64,000 nt of DNA from contig CP006668.1 in NCBI GenBank assembly GCA_000471925.1, positions 1,488,001-1,552,000 on the forward strand, given 5' to 3'. Under the pieces are notes generated by a model. The model was not told the origin of the DNA and searched no databases. It saw nothing but the letters and a program-made list of their open reading frames with translations. The translations under genes and the position numbers were made by a program. The stretch is from Ralstonia pickettii DTP0602 (GTDB taxonomy: Bacteria; Pseudomonadota; Gammaproteobacteria; Burkholderiales; Burkholderiaceae). Positions 35,905-45,200 of this stretch are shown here, piece by piece; within the stretch, counting starts at the first letter, position 1, and every line of letters begins with the position of its first letter.

Positions 35905-36546
35905 TCAGGCCACCGAGCGGCGCTGCTCGGGCGAGCGATGCAGTGCCAGCCGCCGCGCGGCATCCATCGTCAAGCCAAAGCGATCGTAGAAAGCAGAGTC
36001 GAGGTCGCTATTGGCAGGCCAGCCGGCAAAGCGCCCAAGATTGGACATCGCGACGTCGCCCGCCATGGCTTCGAACAGCACCCGCATCAGCCGTTGCGTG
36101 CGGCAAAGATCGGTCAGGGCCGTGCCCTGGGAGAACAGCGTGCGGCGCACCTGCGCAGTCGAAATATCCAGCCGTTCGGCGATAAAGGCCGCGCTCCAGG
36201 CGTACTGCGGCTGCAGGAATACCCGCTTGCAGATGCGGTGATGCAGCGATGCCTGCACGGCGGCCGGCACCATGCCCTGGATCTCCAGGCTACAGGCGGC
36301 TGGCTGCACGCTGCTTCCGTCCAGGTGCAGGTCGATGGCTTCGAAGGGGGCGATGGCAGCCTCCTGCCCCGGCGACAGCAGGCGTTCGTACCCGCGCCGC
36401 CTGATCACCAGCCTGCCGTGCGTGACGGCGACCGTTAGCGGAAAGGCCAGCAACAGCCGCTGCAGGCTGACGTGCATGTGGGATTGCAGATGAACGCGCA
36501 TGTTGGCTCGGAAGGTGGTGAGGGACGATGCGACGATGGATATCAT
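35905..36546 (-). CDS. AraC-like regulator, short
   Basis: A protein of about 213 aa. Residues about 115-205 resemble an AraC HTH pair ([20 protein letters not shown] and [20 protein letters not shown]), preceded by a small beta-rich N-terminal region ([20 protein letters not shown]). It is shorter than the usual 270-300 aa, and the HTH match is loose. Start uncertain: ATG 36546, TTG 36576 or ATG 36502. It sits between the enoyl-CoA hydratase and CaiB genes on the same strand and may control them. Confidence 0.6.
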   Translation of the reverse strand: MISIVASSLTTFRANMRVHLQSHMHVSLQRLLLAFPLTVAVTHGRLVIRRRGYERLLSPGQEAAIAPFEAIDLHLDGSSVQPAACSLEIQGMVPAAVQASLHHRICKRVFLQPQYAWSAAFIAERLDISTAQVRRTLFSQGTALTDLCRTQRLMRVLFEAMAGDVAMSNLGRFAGWPANSDLDSAFYDRFGLTMDAARRLALHRSPEQRRSVA

Positions 36547-36626
36547 CGCCGCAAGGCCGATTTCCTGCCTGTGCAATTTCCGAACGCCCCGTTCGCCGCC
36601 ACCACAGCGTGCCGCGCCCTTCCCGC

Positions 36627-37457
36627 TCAGGCCGTGGTCGTGCGCGGAAACACCGGAGCGCGCTTCTCGCGGAACGAGGCAACGCCTTCCCTGACCTCGG
36701 GGCCGCCGAAGCCGAACATCTCCAGCGCCAGCGAAGCATCGAAGGTCGGGCCTGCCTGGCGCAGCCAGTTGTTCAGCGCATACTTGGTCCAGCGGATCGC
36801 CGACGGCGCGCCATTGGCCAGACGCGTGGCGATCGACACCGCCGTGTCCTGCAGCTCTGCCTCATCCACGGCCAGCGACACCAGGCCCATCTGCTCCGCC
36901 TTCTCGCCGCTCACCGGCTCGCACAGCAGCAGGTGGTACTTGGCCTTGGCCATGCCGCACAGCAGCGGCCACACAATCGCGGCGTGGTCGCCGGCGGCAA
37001 CGCCGAGGCGCGTATGGCCATCGACCAGCCGCGCGGTGCGCGCCGCCACCGAGATATCAGCCAGCAGCGCTGCAACCAGCCCGGCACCGACAGCGGAGCC
37101 GTGGATGGCCGAAACGATCGGCTTGGAGCAGTTGATGATGTTGTAGACCAGGTCCTTCGACTCGCGCCAGACGCGGGCGCGCGCGTCGAAGGAGTCGATC
37201 ATCTCTTCGACCATCTCGAAGTCGCCACCGGCGGAAAAGGCCTTGCCCGCGCCGCACAGCACCACCGCGCTCACGCTCGGGTCGGCATCGATATCGCGCC
37301 ACACGCGGGCAATCTCGTCATGGCCGCGCGCATCCAGCGCGTTCAGGCGCTCGGGACGGTTCAGCGTGATGCGCAGTACGCCCTCGCCGGGGCGGTCAAA
37401 CGCCAGGCTCGAATAGTTCTCATAGGCCGCGCCCGCGGCGGCATTGCTTTTCGACAT
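36627..37457 (-). CDS. Enoyl-CoA hydratase/isomerase
   Basis: A 276-aa crotonase-fold protein. [20 protein letters not shown] opens the core, [16 protein letters not shown] is the first oxyanion-hole segment and [20 protein letters not shown] the second. It probably hydrates or isomerises an enoyl-CoA. It starts 89 bp after the acyl-CoA synthetase stop and is likely cotranscribed with it. The usual catalytic Glu positions are replaced by Gly/Asp in [12 protein letters not shown], so the exact reaction is open. Confidence 0.87.
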   Translation of the reverse strand: MSKSNAAAGAAYENYSSLAFDRPGEGVLRITLNRPERLNALDARGHDEIARVWRDIDADPSVSAVVLCGAGKAFSAGGDFEMVEEMIDSFDARARVWRESKDLVYNIINCSKPIVSAIHGSAVGAGLVAALLADISVAARTARLVDGHTRLGVAAGDHAAIVWPLLCGMAKAKYHLLLCEPVSGEKAEQMGLVSLAVDEAELQDTAVSIATRLANGAPSAIRWTKYALNNWLRQAGPTFDASLALEMFGFGGPEVREGVASFREKRAPVFPRTTTA

Positions 37458-37546
37458 GGAATCTCCTGAATAAAAGTGCGGGGGCGTGTCCAGCGAACAA
37501 GGAAATACACACGCTCCCGTCAATCAATGACGCCCTCACGGCGGCG

Positions 37547-39487
37547 TCAATGCGCGGCAGCGGCGCGAATCTCTTCAAGTGCCGGCGGGTTGTCCAGCGC
37601 GGACAGGTCGCCGGCAGGCAGGCCGGTGTAAACGCTGCGGATCACGCGGCGCATGATCTTGGAGCTGCGCGTCTTCGGCAGCTGCGCGACCACGTGGACC
37701 ACGGACGGGCGGAACGGGCGCCCCAGCCGGCCGTCGACATGTTTGCTGACAGCGGCCGCCAGTGCCTCGTTCGACTGCGGCATGGCAGCCGATGGCACCA
37801 GGAACACGACCAGCTTCTGCCCCTTGACCGGATCCTCCACGCCGATCGCGGCGGCTTCGGCGATCTCGGGCAGTTCGAGCAGCACGTCCTCGATCTCGGC
37901 CGGGCCAAGGCGCTTGCCCGCCAGCTTGATGGTGTCGTCGGAGCGGCCCATCATGAACCAGGTGCCGTCGTCGCGGCGCAGCGCCAGGTCGCCGTGCACC
38001 CAGATGCCCGGCACGGTGTGCCAGTAGGTGTCGAGATAGCGCTCGTCGTCCTGCCAGAACGACTGCGTCATGCCGACGAACGGCCGGCGGATCGCCAGCT
38101 CGCCCACGGTGTTGGTCAGCGACTTGCCATCCGCATCCACAACGTCGGCGGCCACCGACGGCGAGGCGGTATTGAACCCGGCCGGGCTGATCGGCTTGAC
38201 GATCACGCTGGATAGCAGCGCCCCGGATACCTCGGTACCGCCGGTGTAGTTGATGACCGGGCGGCGGCCACCGCCGAACGCCTTCTGGAACCAGAGGAAG
38301 TGTTCAGGATCGATGCCCTCGCCGGCCGTGATCAGCAGCCTGACCGTCGACGTATCGCCTTGCGTGGCGATGGCCTCGTTGGCGGCCAGGCCCCGGATCA
38401 GCGTCGGCGCCGAGCCGAAGTGCGTCACGCCGTAGCGTTCGACGATGCGCGACATGCGCGACCAGTCCGGGTAATCCGGTGCGCCGTCATAGCACACCAG
38501 CGTCGCGCCGCGCAGCAGCGCACACGACATCACCAGCGTGCCGGCGACCCAACCCATGTCCGCCGGCCAGCAGAACACATCCTTCGGGCTGACATTGAAA
38601 TGGATGGCCGAATCGTGCGCGATCTTCATCGGGAAGCTGCCGTGGGTATGCACGGTGCCCTTGGGCTTCCCGGTGGTGCCGGAGGTATAGATGATCATGA
38701 AGGGATCGTCCGGCGACATCCGCTCGGGCGCGGCATCCGGCTGCGCGCTGGCCACCTGCCGCCAGTCCAGTACCTTGTCGCCGAAGGCGATCGCTTCGCC
38801 CGCATGCTTCCAGACCGTGGTGCCGATGTCCGGCAGGCGCGACAGCGCCTCGTCGACCAGGCTGCGCGTATCAACCCACTTGCCCCGGCGGGAGAAGCCG
38901 GTGGTGGCCACCAGCGCGCTGGCCGAGCACGACGACAGGCGCGACACGATCGCATCGACGCCGAAGCCGCTGAACAGCGGCACGGTCACCGCGCCGATCC
39001 AGGCGATGGCCAGCGAGGTCACTGTCGCCTCGACGCCGTTTTCCATCAGCAGGCCAACGCGGTCGCCGCGCTTGACGCCGAGCGCCTTCAGGCCGCCGGC
39101 AAAGCCGGCCACCTTGCGCGCCAGCTCGGCATAGCTCAGTTGCTCGACCGCGCCGCCCTCTTTCTCGGCCACCACGGCGGTGTGCGATGCCATCGCGGGA
39201 TCGTCCGCCCACTTGAGCGCGGACTTGACCCAGTTGAGCTGCCCGCCCGGGAACCACTTCGGGAACGGCTTGCCCTTGGAAGCGTCCACGTACTGCACGT
39301 ACGGAACGTCCCACACCATCCCGCAGAAGTCGATGACGGCGTCCCAGTAGGCGTCGGGCTTCTCGTTGGAGAAGGCCAGCAGTTCGTCGTAATCCTTCAG
39401 GCCCAGGCGCGCGACCAGCGCCGACACGTTCGCCGTGGCGATATCGTCTCCCGTAGGGATCCAGTCATTGTGCAGAGAGTCACTCAT
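37547..39487 (-). CDS. AMP-binding acyl-CoA synthetase (AcsA-like)
   Basis: A 646-aa ANL-family ligase with the extended N-terminal domain of acetyl- or propionyl-CoA synthetases (QLNWVKSALKWADDPAMASH). IIYTSGTTGKPKGTVHTHG, YTGGTEVSGALLSS, PGIWVHGDLALRRDDG and MMGRSDDTIKLAGKRLGPAE are visible, and the adenylation Lys lies in RSSKIMRRVIR. It activates a short-chain or branched acid. ATG 39487 follows a frame extended by 20 non-homologous residues. It is the first gene of a minus-strand operon; 238 bp upstream to the IclR stop have no other gene. Confidence 0.92.
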   Translation of the reverse strand: MSDSLHNDWIPTGDDIATANVSALVARLGLKDYDELLAFSNEKPDAYWDAVIDFCGMVWDVPYVQYVDASKGKPFPKWFPGGQLNWVKSALKWADDPAMASHTAVVAEKEGGAVEQLSYAELARKVAGFAGGLKALGVKRGDRVGLLMENGVEATVTSLAIAWIGAVTVPLFSGFGVDAIVSRLSSCSASALVATTGFSRRGKWVDTRSLVDEALSRLPDIGTTVWKHAGEAIAFGDKVLDWRQVASAQPDAAPERMSPDDPFMIIYTSGTTGKPKGTVHTHGSFPMKIAHDSAIHFNVSPKDVFCWPADMGWVAGTLVMSCALLRGATLVCYDGAPDYPDWSRMSRIVERYGVTHFGSAPTLIRGLAANEAIATQGDTSTVRLLITAGEGIDPEHFLWFQKAFGGGRRPVINYTGGTEVSGALLSSVIVKPISPAGFNTASPSVAADVVDADGKSLTNTVGELAIRRPFVGMTQSFWQDDERYLDTYWHTVPGIWVHGDLALRRDDGTWFMMGRSDDTIKLAGKRLGPAEIEDVLLELPEIAEAAAIGVEDPVKGQKLVVFLVPSAAMPQSNEALAAAVSKHVDGRLGRPFRPSVVHVVAQLPKTRSSKIMRRVIRSVYTGLPAGDLSALDNPPALEEIRAAAAH

Positions 39488-39725
39488 CGAAAATCCAGCG
39501 TATGGGTTGCACGGTTGCTGCGGCGCGATGTGGTCAAGACAGTTCATGCTGTATCAGGAGCGCCATCGCATAGGTCCAGCGTGCGCGACGCACCGAGGCA
39601 AGTCAATCAACGCAGCGGTGTTGTGCCGTACTTTGGAATGCCGTGGCGCGGTCCGGAGCGCCGCGCCTGCCCGCGGCCCGGACAATGGCTTCCAGAGCAC
39701 GGAACGCGGCCCCGGCCCCGGCCCG

Positions 39726-40505
39726 CTAAGCCTCACTGCCGACATCGCGCAGCAGCACCATCAGCTCCACCGCTGCGGTCGTCAGTTCCGGCACGATGCG
39801 CGCCCGGATCGCATCGACGTCCGGCCGGAGTTCGACCGCCCCGCAGTTCAGCGCCATCAGCGTGTCCGCGCGCCCCACCCTGAGCGGCAGCGCGATGCCA
39901 TAGGCATTGCGCTGGTATTCGCCGACCGACATGCACACGCCGCTCGTGCGCAGGTCCTCGAACGCCGCCTCGATGTTCTTCTGCACCTCTTCGGCCTGCG
40001 GCCCCGCTGCCTCTACCACGGATGCAATGTAGCCAGCCCGGGTGTCCTCGGGCAATCCCCACAGCCACGCCCGCCCGATCGCCGTCAGCCCCATCGGCAA
40101 CAGCGATCCTGTGCCCAGCCGCAGCGTGGCGATGCGCGTGCTGGTGCGATACGCGACATAGAGCATGTCGAGCTGGTCGGGCACCGCCAGCGCCACCGAA
40201 ACGTTGAGGCGGTCGGCCAGCTGCTGCATGAACGGATGGGCCAGCCGCGTGACCGCGTTGGTTTCCAGGTAGGCGTGGCCAATGCCGAGCGGGCCGCTGG
40301 CCAGCTCGAATTGCGGCCCGCCCGCCACGCGGCGCAGGAAGCCCATGCTGACCAGCGTCATGGTCAGGCGCGACACCGTGGACTTGGACAGGCCCGTCCG
40401 GCGCACCAGTTCGCCGTTGGTCAGGGGCACGCGCTCCGCGCGGAAGGCGCGCAGTACCTGGAGGCCACGCTCCAGCGTCATGGTGACGGGTGAGGAAGGA
40501 TTCAT
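39726..40505 (-). CDS. IclR-family regulator
   Basis: A 259-aa regulator: TMTLERGLQVLRAFRAERVP, TNGELVRRTGLSKSTVSRLT (winged HTH) and LNVSVALAVPDQLDMLYVAY. It is about two-thirds identical by eye to the IclR at 32749-33528. It lies upstream of the ligase operon on the same strand and is divergent from the porin. Site D is 74 bp upstream of its start. Confidence 0.9.
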   Translation of the reverse strand: MNPSSPVTMTLERGLQVLRAFRAERVPLTNGELVRRTGLSKSTVSRLTMTLVSMGFLRRVAGGPQFELASGPLGIGHAYLETNAVTRLAHPFMQQLADRLNVSVALAVPDQLDMLYVAYRTSTRIATLRLGTGSLLPMGLTAIGRAWLWGLPEDTRAGYIASVVEAAGPQAEEVQKNIEAAFEDLRTSGVCMSVGEYQRNAYGIALPLRVGRADTLMALNCGAVELRPDVDAIRARIVPELTTAAVELMVLLRDVGSEA

Positions 40506-40578
40506 TGCGACTCCGTACAGCTTGCAGAAGGGAACATCGTCACGCGCGCGCACGCGCCTGCATCCGCACCCCTCGTCC

Positions 40579-40592
40579 CTTACGGTTGTTAG
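40579..40592. promoter_or_regulatory. Operator-like palindrome, site D
   Basis: CTTACGGTTGTTAG followed by GTCC, in the IclR/porin divergent region. TTCCATGAGG then TTTACCC begins exactly 28 bp after the TTAG, as at sites A and E. Confidence 0.55.
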
Positions 40593-40762
40593 GTCCATTC
40601 TGGCAGCAAGGACCGCCAGCTTCCATGAGGTTTACCCGCACCGGCAGGTACTCCAAGTGTCTTCAATTTCATTGCACGGCACAGTTGTCGCATGGGCTTT
40701 GACGCCATCGCACGACATCTCACAGACTCCGCACACATACAAGACCACAACGGAGGAGCCCT

Positions 40763-41836
40763 ATGAAGAGTCGGTATTACGCAGCAGTGCTGTTGTCCAT
40801 GGCTGCACCATTCGCCGCCGCGCAATCGTCCGTCACGCTGTATGGCGTCGCGGATATCGGGTTGGAATACCTGAGCCACGCCAATGCCGCCGGCGACAAG
40901 CTGTTTCGCATGACGTCCGGCAACGTGTCGGGCTCGCGCTGGGGCTTGCGCGGCGTGGAGGACCTGGGCAGCGGCATGAAAGCGGTCTACGCGCTGGAGA
41001 GCGGCTTCGATCTCGACAGCGGTGTATCCAGCCAGGGCGGCCGCTTGTTCGGCCGCCAGGCGTTCGTGGGCCTGGACCACAAGTGGGGCCGCGTCACGCT
41101 CGGCCGGCAGCAGAACGCCCTCTTCGACCTGCTGATCAACTATGAACCGATGGTGCTGGCGGCACGCTATTCGGCGCTGTCGATCGATACCAACCTTGCG
41201 GGCCGCTACGACAACACGGCCAAGTACACGGGCAAGTTCGGCCCCGTCACCGCAACCGCCCTGTACAGCTTTGCCCGCGGTACCAGCATCACCAGCGGCG
41301 GCACCACGTCGCTCGGCACCGAGGTACCCGGCGACGTCAAGAGCGACCGTGCGTTTGGCGGCGGCCTGGAATACGCCGGCGGCAACTTCGGCGCCACCGT
41401 GATCTATGACCAGCAACAAGGCACGCGTGGCATCACCGGACAGAGCTCCGGCCAGACCGACCGGCGCATCGCGGCGGCGGCCAACTTCAGCTTCGGCAGC
41501 TCGACGGTTTTGTCCGGCTATCGCTGGTTCAACGGCGATATCGGTGTCGCGCGTCGCAACGACCTGTTCTGGCTGGGCTACCGTTTCCAGGCCACGCCCG
41601 CCCTCACCCTGACCGGCGCGGGCTACTACCTGAATAACCGGCGTAACGGACAGGATCCGTGGATGCTGGTCGCGTCGGCCAATTACGCCTTGTCCAAGCG
41701 CACCGATGCCTTCCTGAACGTGGGGTACGTGCGCAACAAGGACAACTCCAACCTTGGCCTGAACGGCTTCGGCAGCACCATCACGCCGGGCGAGAACCAG
41801 ACGGGGGTCATGGTCAATATTCGCCATAAGTTCTGA
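40763..41836 (+). CDS. Gram-negative porin
   Basis: A 357-aa outer-membrane beta-barrel of the Burkholderiales OmpC/Omp32 type. The signal peptide is cleaved after PFAAAQ, SSVTLYGVADIGLEYLSHAN is the first strand, SRWGLRGVEDLGSGMKAVYA the second region, and the chain ends VNIRHKF with the C-terminal Phe needed for BAM insertion. It forms a general or anion-selective pore. GGAGGAGCCCT precedes the ATG. It is divergent from IclR, so uptake of the substrate of the ligase operon is plausible. Confidence 0.93.
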   Translation: MKSRYYAAVLLSMAAPFAAAQSSVTLYGVADIGLEYLSHANAAGDKLFRMTSGNVSGSRWGLRGVEDLGSGMKAVYALESGFDLDSGVSSQGGRLFGRQAFVGLDHKWGRVTLGRQQNALFDLLINYEPMVLAARYSALSIDTNLAGRYDNTAKYTGKFGPVTATALYSFARGTSITSGGTTSLGTEVPGDVKSDRAFGGGLEYAGGNFGATVIYDQQQGTRGITGQSSGQTDRRIAAAANFSFGSSTVLSGYRWFNGDIGVARRNDLFWLGYRFQATPALTLTGAGYYLNNRRNGQDPWMLVASANYALSKRTDAFLNVGYVRNKDNSNLGLNGFGSTITPGENQTGVMVNIRHKF

Positions 41837-41923
41837 CGGATTGGCTCCGGCCGTGTCGCTTCAATGCGGCGCGACCGGGGCAACCAGACAAGAAGCAGAA
41901 AAGGGAAGAGGTAAAGGGAACTG

Positions 41924-41966
41924 GCGCCTGCTCGCGTGTCATACCGCGACCAGGCGCAATTTTTTT
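41924..41966 (+). terminator. Rho-independent terminator after the porin
   Basis: GCGCCTG and CAGGCGC pair around a 20-nt loop, followed by AATTTTTTT. It is about 90 bp downstream of the porin stop. The remaining 41967-42207 is leader DNA for the giant kinase and shows no gene. Confidence 0.75.
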
Positions 41967-42207
41967 GGGCTCGTCACCGATTTCCGGCGTGAACGAAGGT
42001 CACTTGCCGACCCAACCCGGCCGGTGGACGAATCATCAAGGTGTAATCTAGGGAGACGCCTACCGCTGCAGCGTCGATGCTGCGTAAATGCCGTGGCGCA
42101 AATGGCGTTCTGAGCGCATCCTGCCCGGTTGTGGCGGACGAATGTGGCGTCCTCTTGGCCCAACGCCGGGCAGCAGCCTGCAGCAAAGTGCAAGATGAAC
42201 CCTTCAC

Positions 42208-45200
42208 ATGGTTTCAGCGCCGATGGGTAACAGCCTAAGCCTTCAAATCTTGTGGGAGGACGGCGAGCGCGTCTTCTGTCGAGGCCAGCGCCCGGGCAAT
42301 AGCGGCGCCGACAACGTTCTGATTGTGCGGCCCGCCGCCGACTATCCATCGTCCGCCAGCCTCGATCGCCTCGCTCACGAATTCAGGCTGAAGGATGAAC
42401 TCGATAGCGCGTGGGCGGTGCGGCCGCTGGAGCTTCTGCGCGAAGACGGCCGGACCTTATTGGTGCTCGAGGATCCGGGGGGGGAGCCGCTCGAGCGGCT
42501 GCTCGCCGCGCCCATGGAGGTGGGGAGTGTCTTGCACTTCGCCGTCGGCATCGCGGCGGCGCTGGGCCAACTCCATCAGCGCGGCCTCGTCCATAAGGAC
42601 CTCAAGCCCGCCCATATCCTCGTGAACTGCACGGACGGACGGGCGCGGCTCACCGGCTTCGGCATCGCCTCGCGGCTGCCGCGCGAGCACCAGGCGCCCG
42701 AGCCGCCCGAAACCATTGCCGGCACGCTCGCCTACATGGCGCCCGAACAAACCGGTCGGATGAATCGCTCCATCGATTCGCGCAGCGACCTCTATTCGCT
42801 CGGCGTCGTGCTCTACCAGATGCTCACCGGCGCGCTGCCTTTTTCGGCGGCCGACCCGATGGAATGGGTGCACTGCCATATCGCCCGAAAGCCGGTGCCG
42901 CCCAGCGAGCGCCTGACGCCGGTACCGGCTCCGCTCTCCCACATCGTCATGAAGCTGCTCGCCAAGACGGCCGAGGAGCGCTACCAGACCGCGGCCGGCG
43001 CCGAGCAGGATCTGCGACGCTGCCTCGCTGGCTGGGAGCGCGATCGCCAGGTCGATGCGTTCCCGCTGGGGGAACACGACACGCCCGACCGGCTGGTGAT
43101 CCCCGAGAAGCTGTACGGCCGGGAGCGCGAGGTCGATACGTTGCTCGCGGCCTTCGACCGCGTGGTCACAAGCGGCGCAACGGAACTGGTGCTGGTCTCG
43201 GGGTATTCCGGCATCGGAAAAACCTCCGTCGTCAATGAGTTGCACAAGGTGCTGGTGCCGCCGCGGGGGCTCTTTGCATCCGGCAAGTTCGACCAGTACA
43301 AGCGCGACATTCCCTATTCGACGCTGGTGCAGGCTTTCCAGAGCCTGGTGCGGCCGCTGCTCGGCAAGCGGGACACCGAACTGGCGAGCTGGCGCGGCGC
43401 GCTGCTGGAGGCCCTGGAGCCGAATGCGCGGCTCATGACCGACCTCATCCCCGAGCTGAAGCTCATCACGGGTGACCAGCCGCCGGTGCCGGAGCTTGAG
43501 CCGCAGCAGGCGCAAAGCCGCTTTCAGCTCGTGATTCGCCGATTCATTGGTGTTTTCGCCCGGCCGGAACATCCGCTGGCTCTCTTCCTCGATGATCTTC
43601 AATGGCTCGACGCGGCGACGCTCGACTTGCTGGAGGATCTGCTGACACGGTCGGACCTGCAGCACCTGATGGTGATCGGCGCCTATCGGGACAATGAAGT
43701 CGATGCCGCGCATCCGTTGATGCGCAAGCTGCAAGCCATCAGGAACGCTGGCGGGAAGGTAGAGGAGATCGCGCTTGCACGGCTTGCCCGTGAACATCTC
43801 GGGCAGTTGATTGCGGATTCGGTTTGCTGCGAACCGGCGCGCGTCGCGCCGCTGGCGCAGCTGGTGCATGAGAAGACCGCCGGCAATCCGTTCTTCGTGA
43901 TTCAGTTTCTCTACTCGCTCGCCGAAGAGGGCTTGTTCCACTTCGATCATGACGCGATGTGCTGGGCCTGGGATCTCGATCGCATTCACGCCAAAGGTTA
44001 CACCGACAATGTCGTGGATCTGATGGTCAGCAAACTGAGCCGCTTGCCAGTCGAAACACAACACGCGGTGCAGCAGCTTGCCTGCCTCGGCAACATCGCC
44101 GAGATCCCGATATTGTCGACCGTTCTCGCGACCTCGGAGAAGCAGGTCCATACGGTTCTCTGGGAGGCCGTCCGTCAGGAACTGGTCGAGCGCCTGGAGG
44201 GCTCTTACAAGTTTATTCATGACCGTGTCCAGGAAGCCGCCTATTCACTGATCCCGAAAGCAATGCGCGCTGAGGTCCATCTCCGGATCGGTCGCCTGCT
44301 CGTCACGCGAACTCCCGCCGAGAAGCGGGAGGAGGCGATCTTCGAGATCGTCAATCAGCTCAACCGCGGCGCTGCGCTGATCACGCAGCAAGAGGAACGG
44401 GACCAACTCGCCGAGCTCAACCTGATTGCGGGAAAGCGGGCCAAGGGGTCCACCGCCTATGCCTCGGCGCTCACCTATCTCAATATCGGCGTGGCGCTCT
44501 TGGCGGAGGATAGCTGGGACCGCCACCACGAGATAATCTTCGCGCTGGAGCTGAACCGGGCCGAATGCGAATTCTTGACCGGCGAGTTATCTGTTGCGGA
44601 CGAGCGCCTGGCGGCACTGTCAGATCACGCCACGACGACGGTCGAACAAGCCATCGTCGCGTGCTTGCACATGGATGTCTGCCTGGTCCTCGATCAGAGC
44701 AGCCGCGCCATTATCGTCGGCCTCAGTTGCCTCCGGCACTTCGGTATCGAGTGGTCGCCCCATCCGAAAGACGAAGCGGTACGACGCGAATACGAGCGCA
44801 TCTGGTCAACCCTTGGGGACCGGGCAATCGACGATCTTATCGATTTGCCGCTGATGGAGGACCCGGCGTCCCTGGCAACCATCGATGTTCTGATGAAGCT
44901 CTGGACGCCGGCCTTGTACACCGATGAGAACCTGGCTTCCCTGACCATCTGCAAGGCGGTCAGTCTGAGCCTTGAGCGCGGCAACTGCGATGCTTCCTGT
45001 TTCGCCTATGTCATTCTCATCAGAATCGCAGGACCGCATTTCGGCGACTACAAGGCCGGATTCCGATTCGGCCAGCTAGGCTACGACCTCGTCGAACGGC
45101 GCGGGCTAAAACGCCTCGAGGCGAGAACCTTTGTTTGCTTCGCGCTTTTTGTCGTGCCCTGGATGAAACACGTGGGGGCTTGCCGTGATCTGCAGCGCCG

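Noticed and set aside
34480-36438. A 652-aa plus-strand open frame, and similar long frames at 13491-14927, 38300-39883 and 42457-44220
   Set aside because: They are antisense to well-supported genes, have no recognisable domains and are explained by high GC content.
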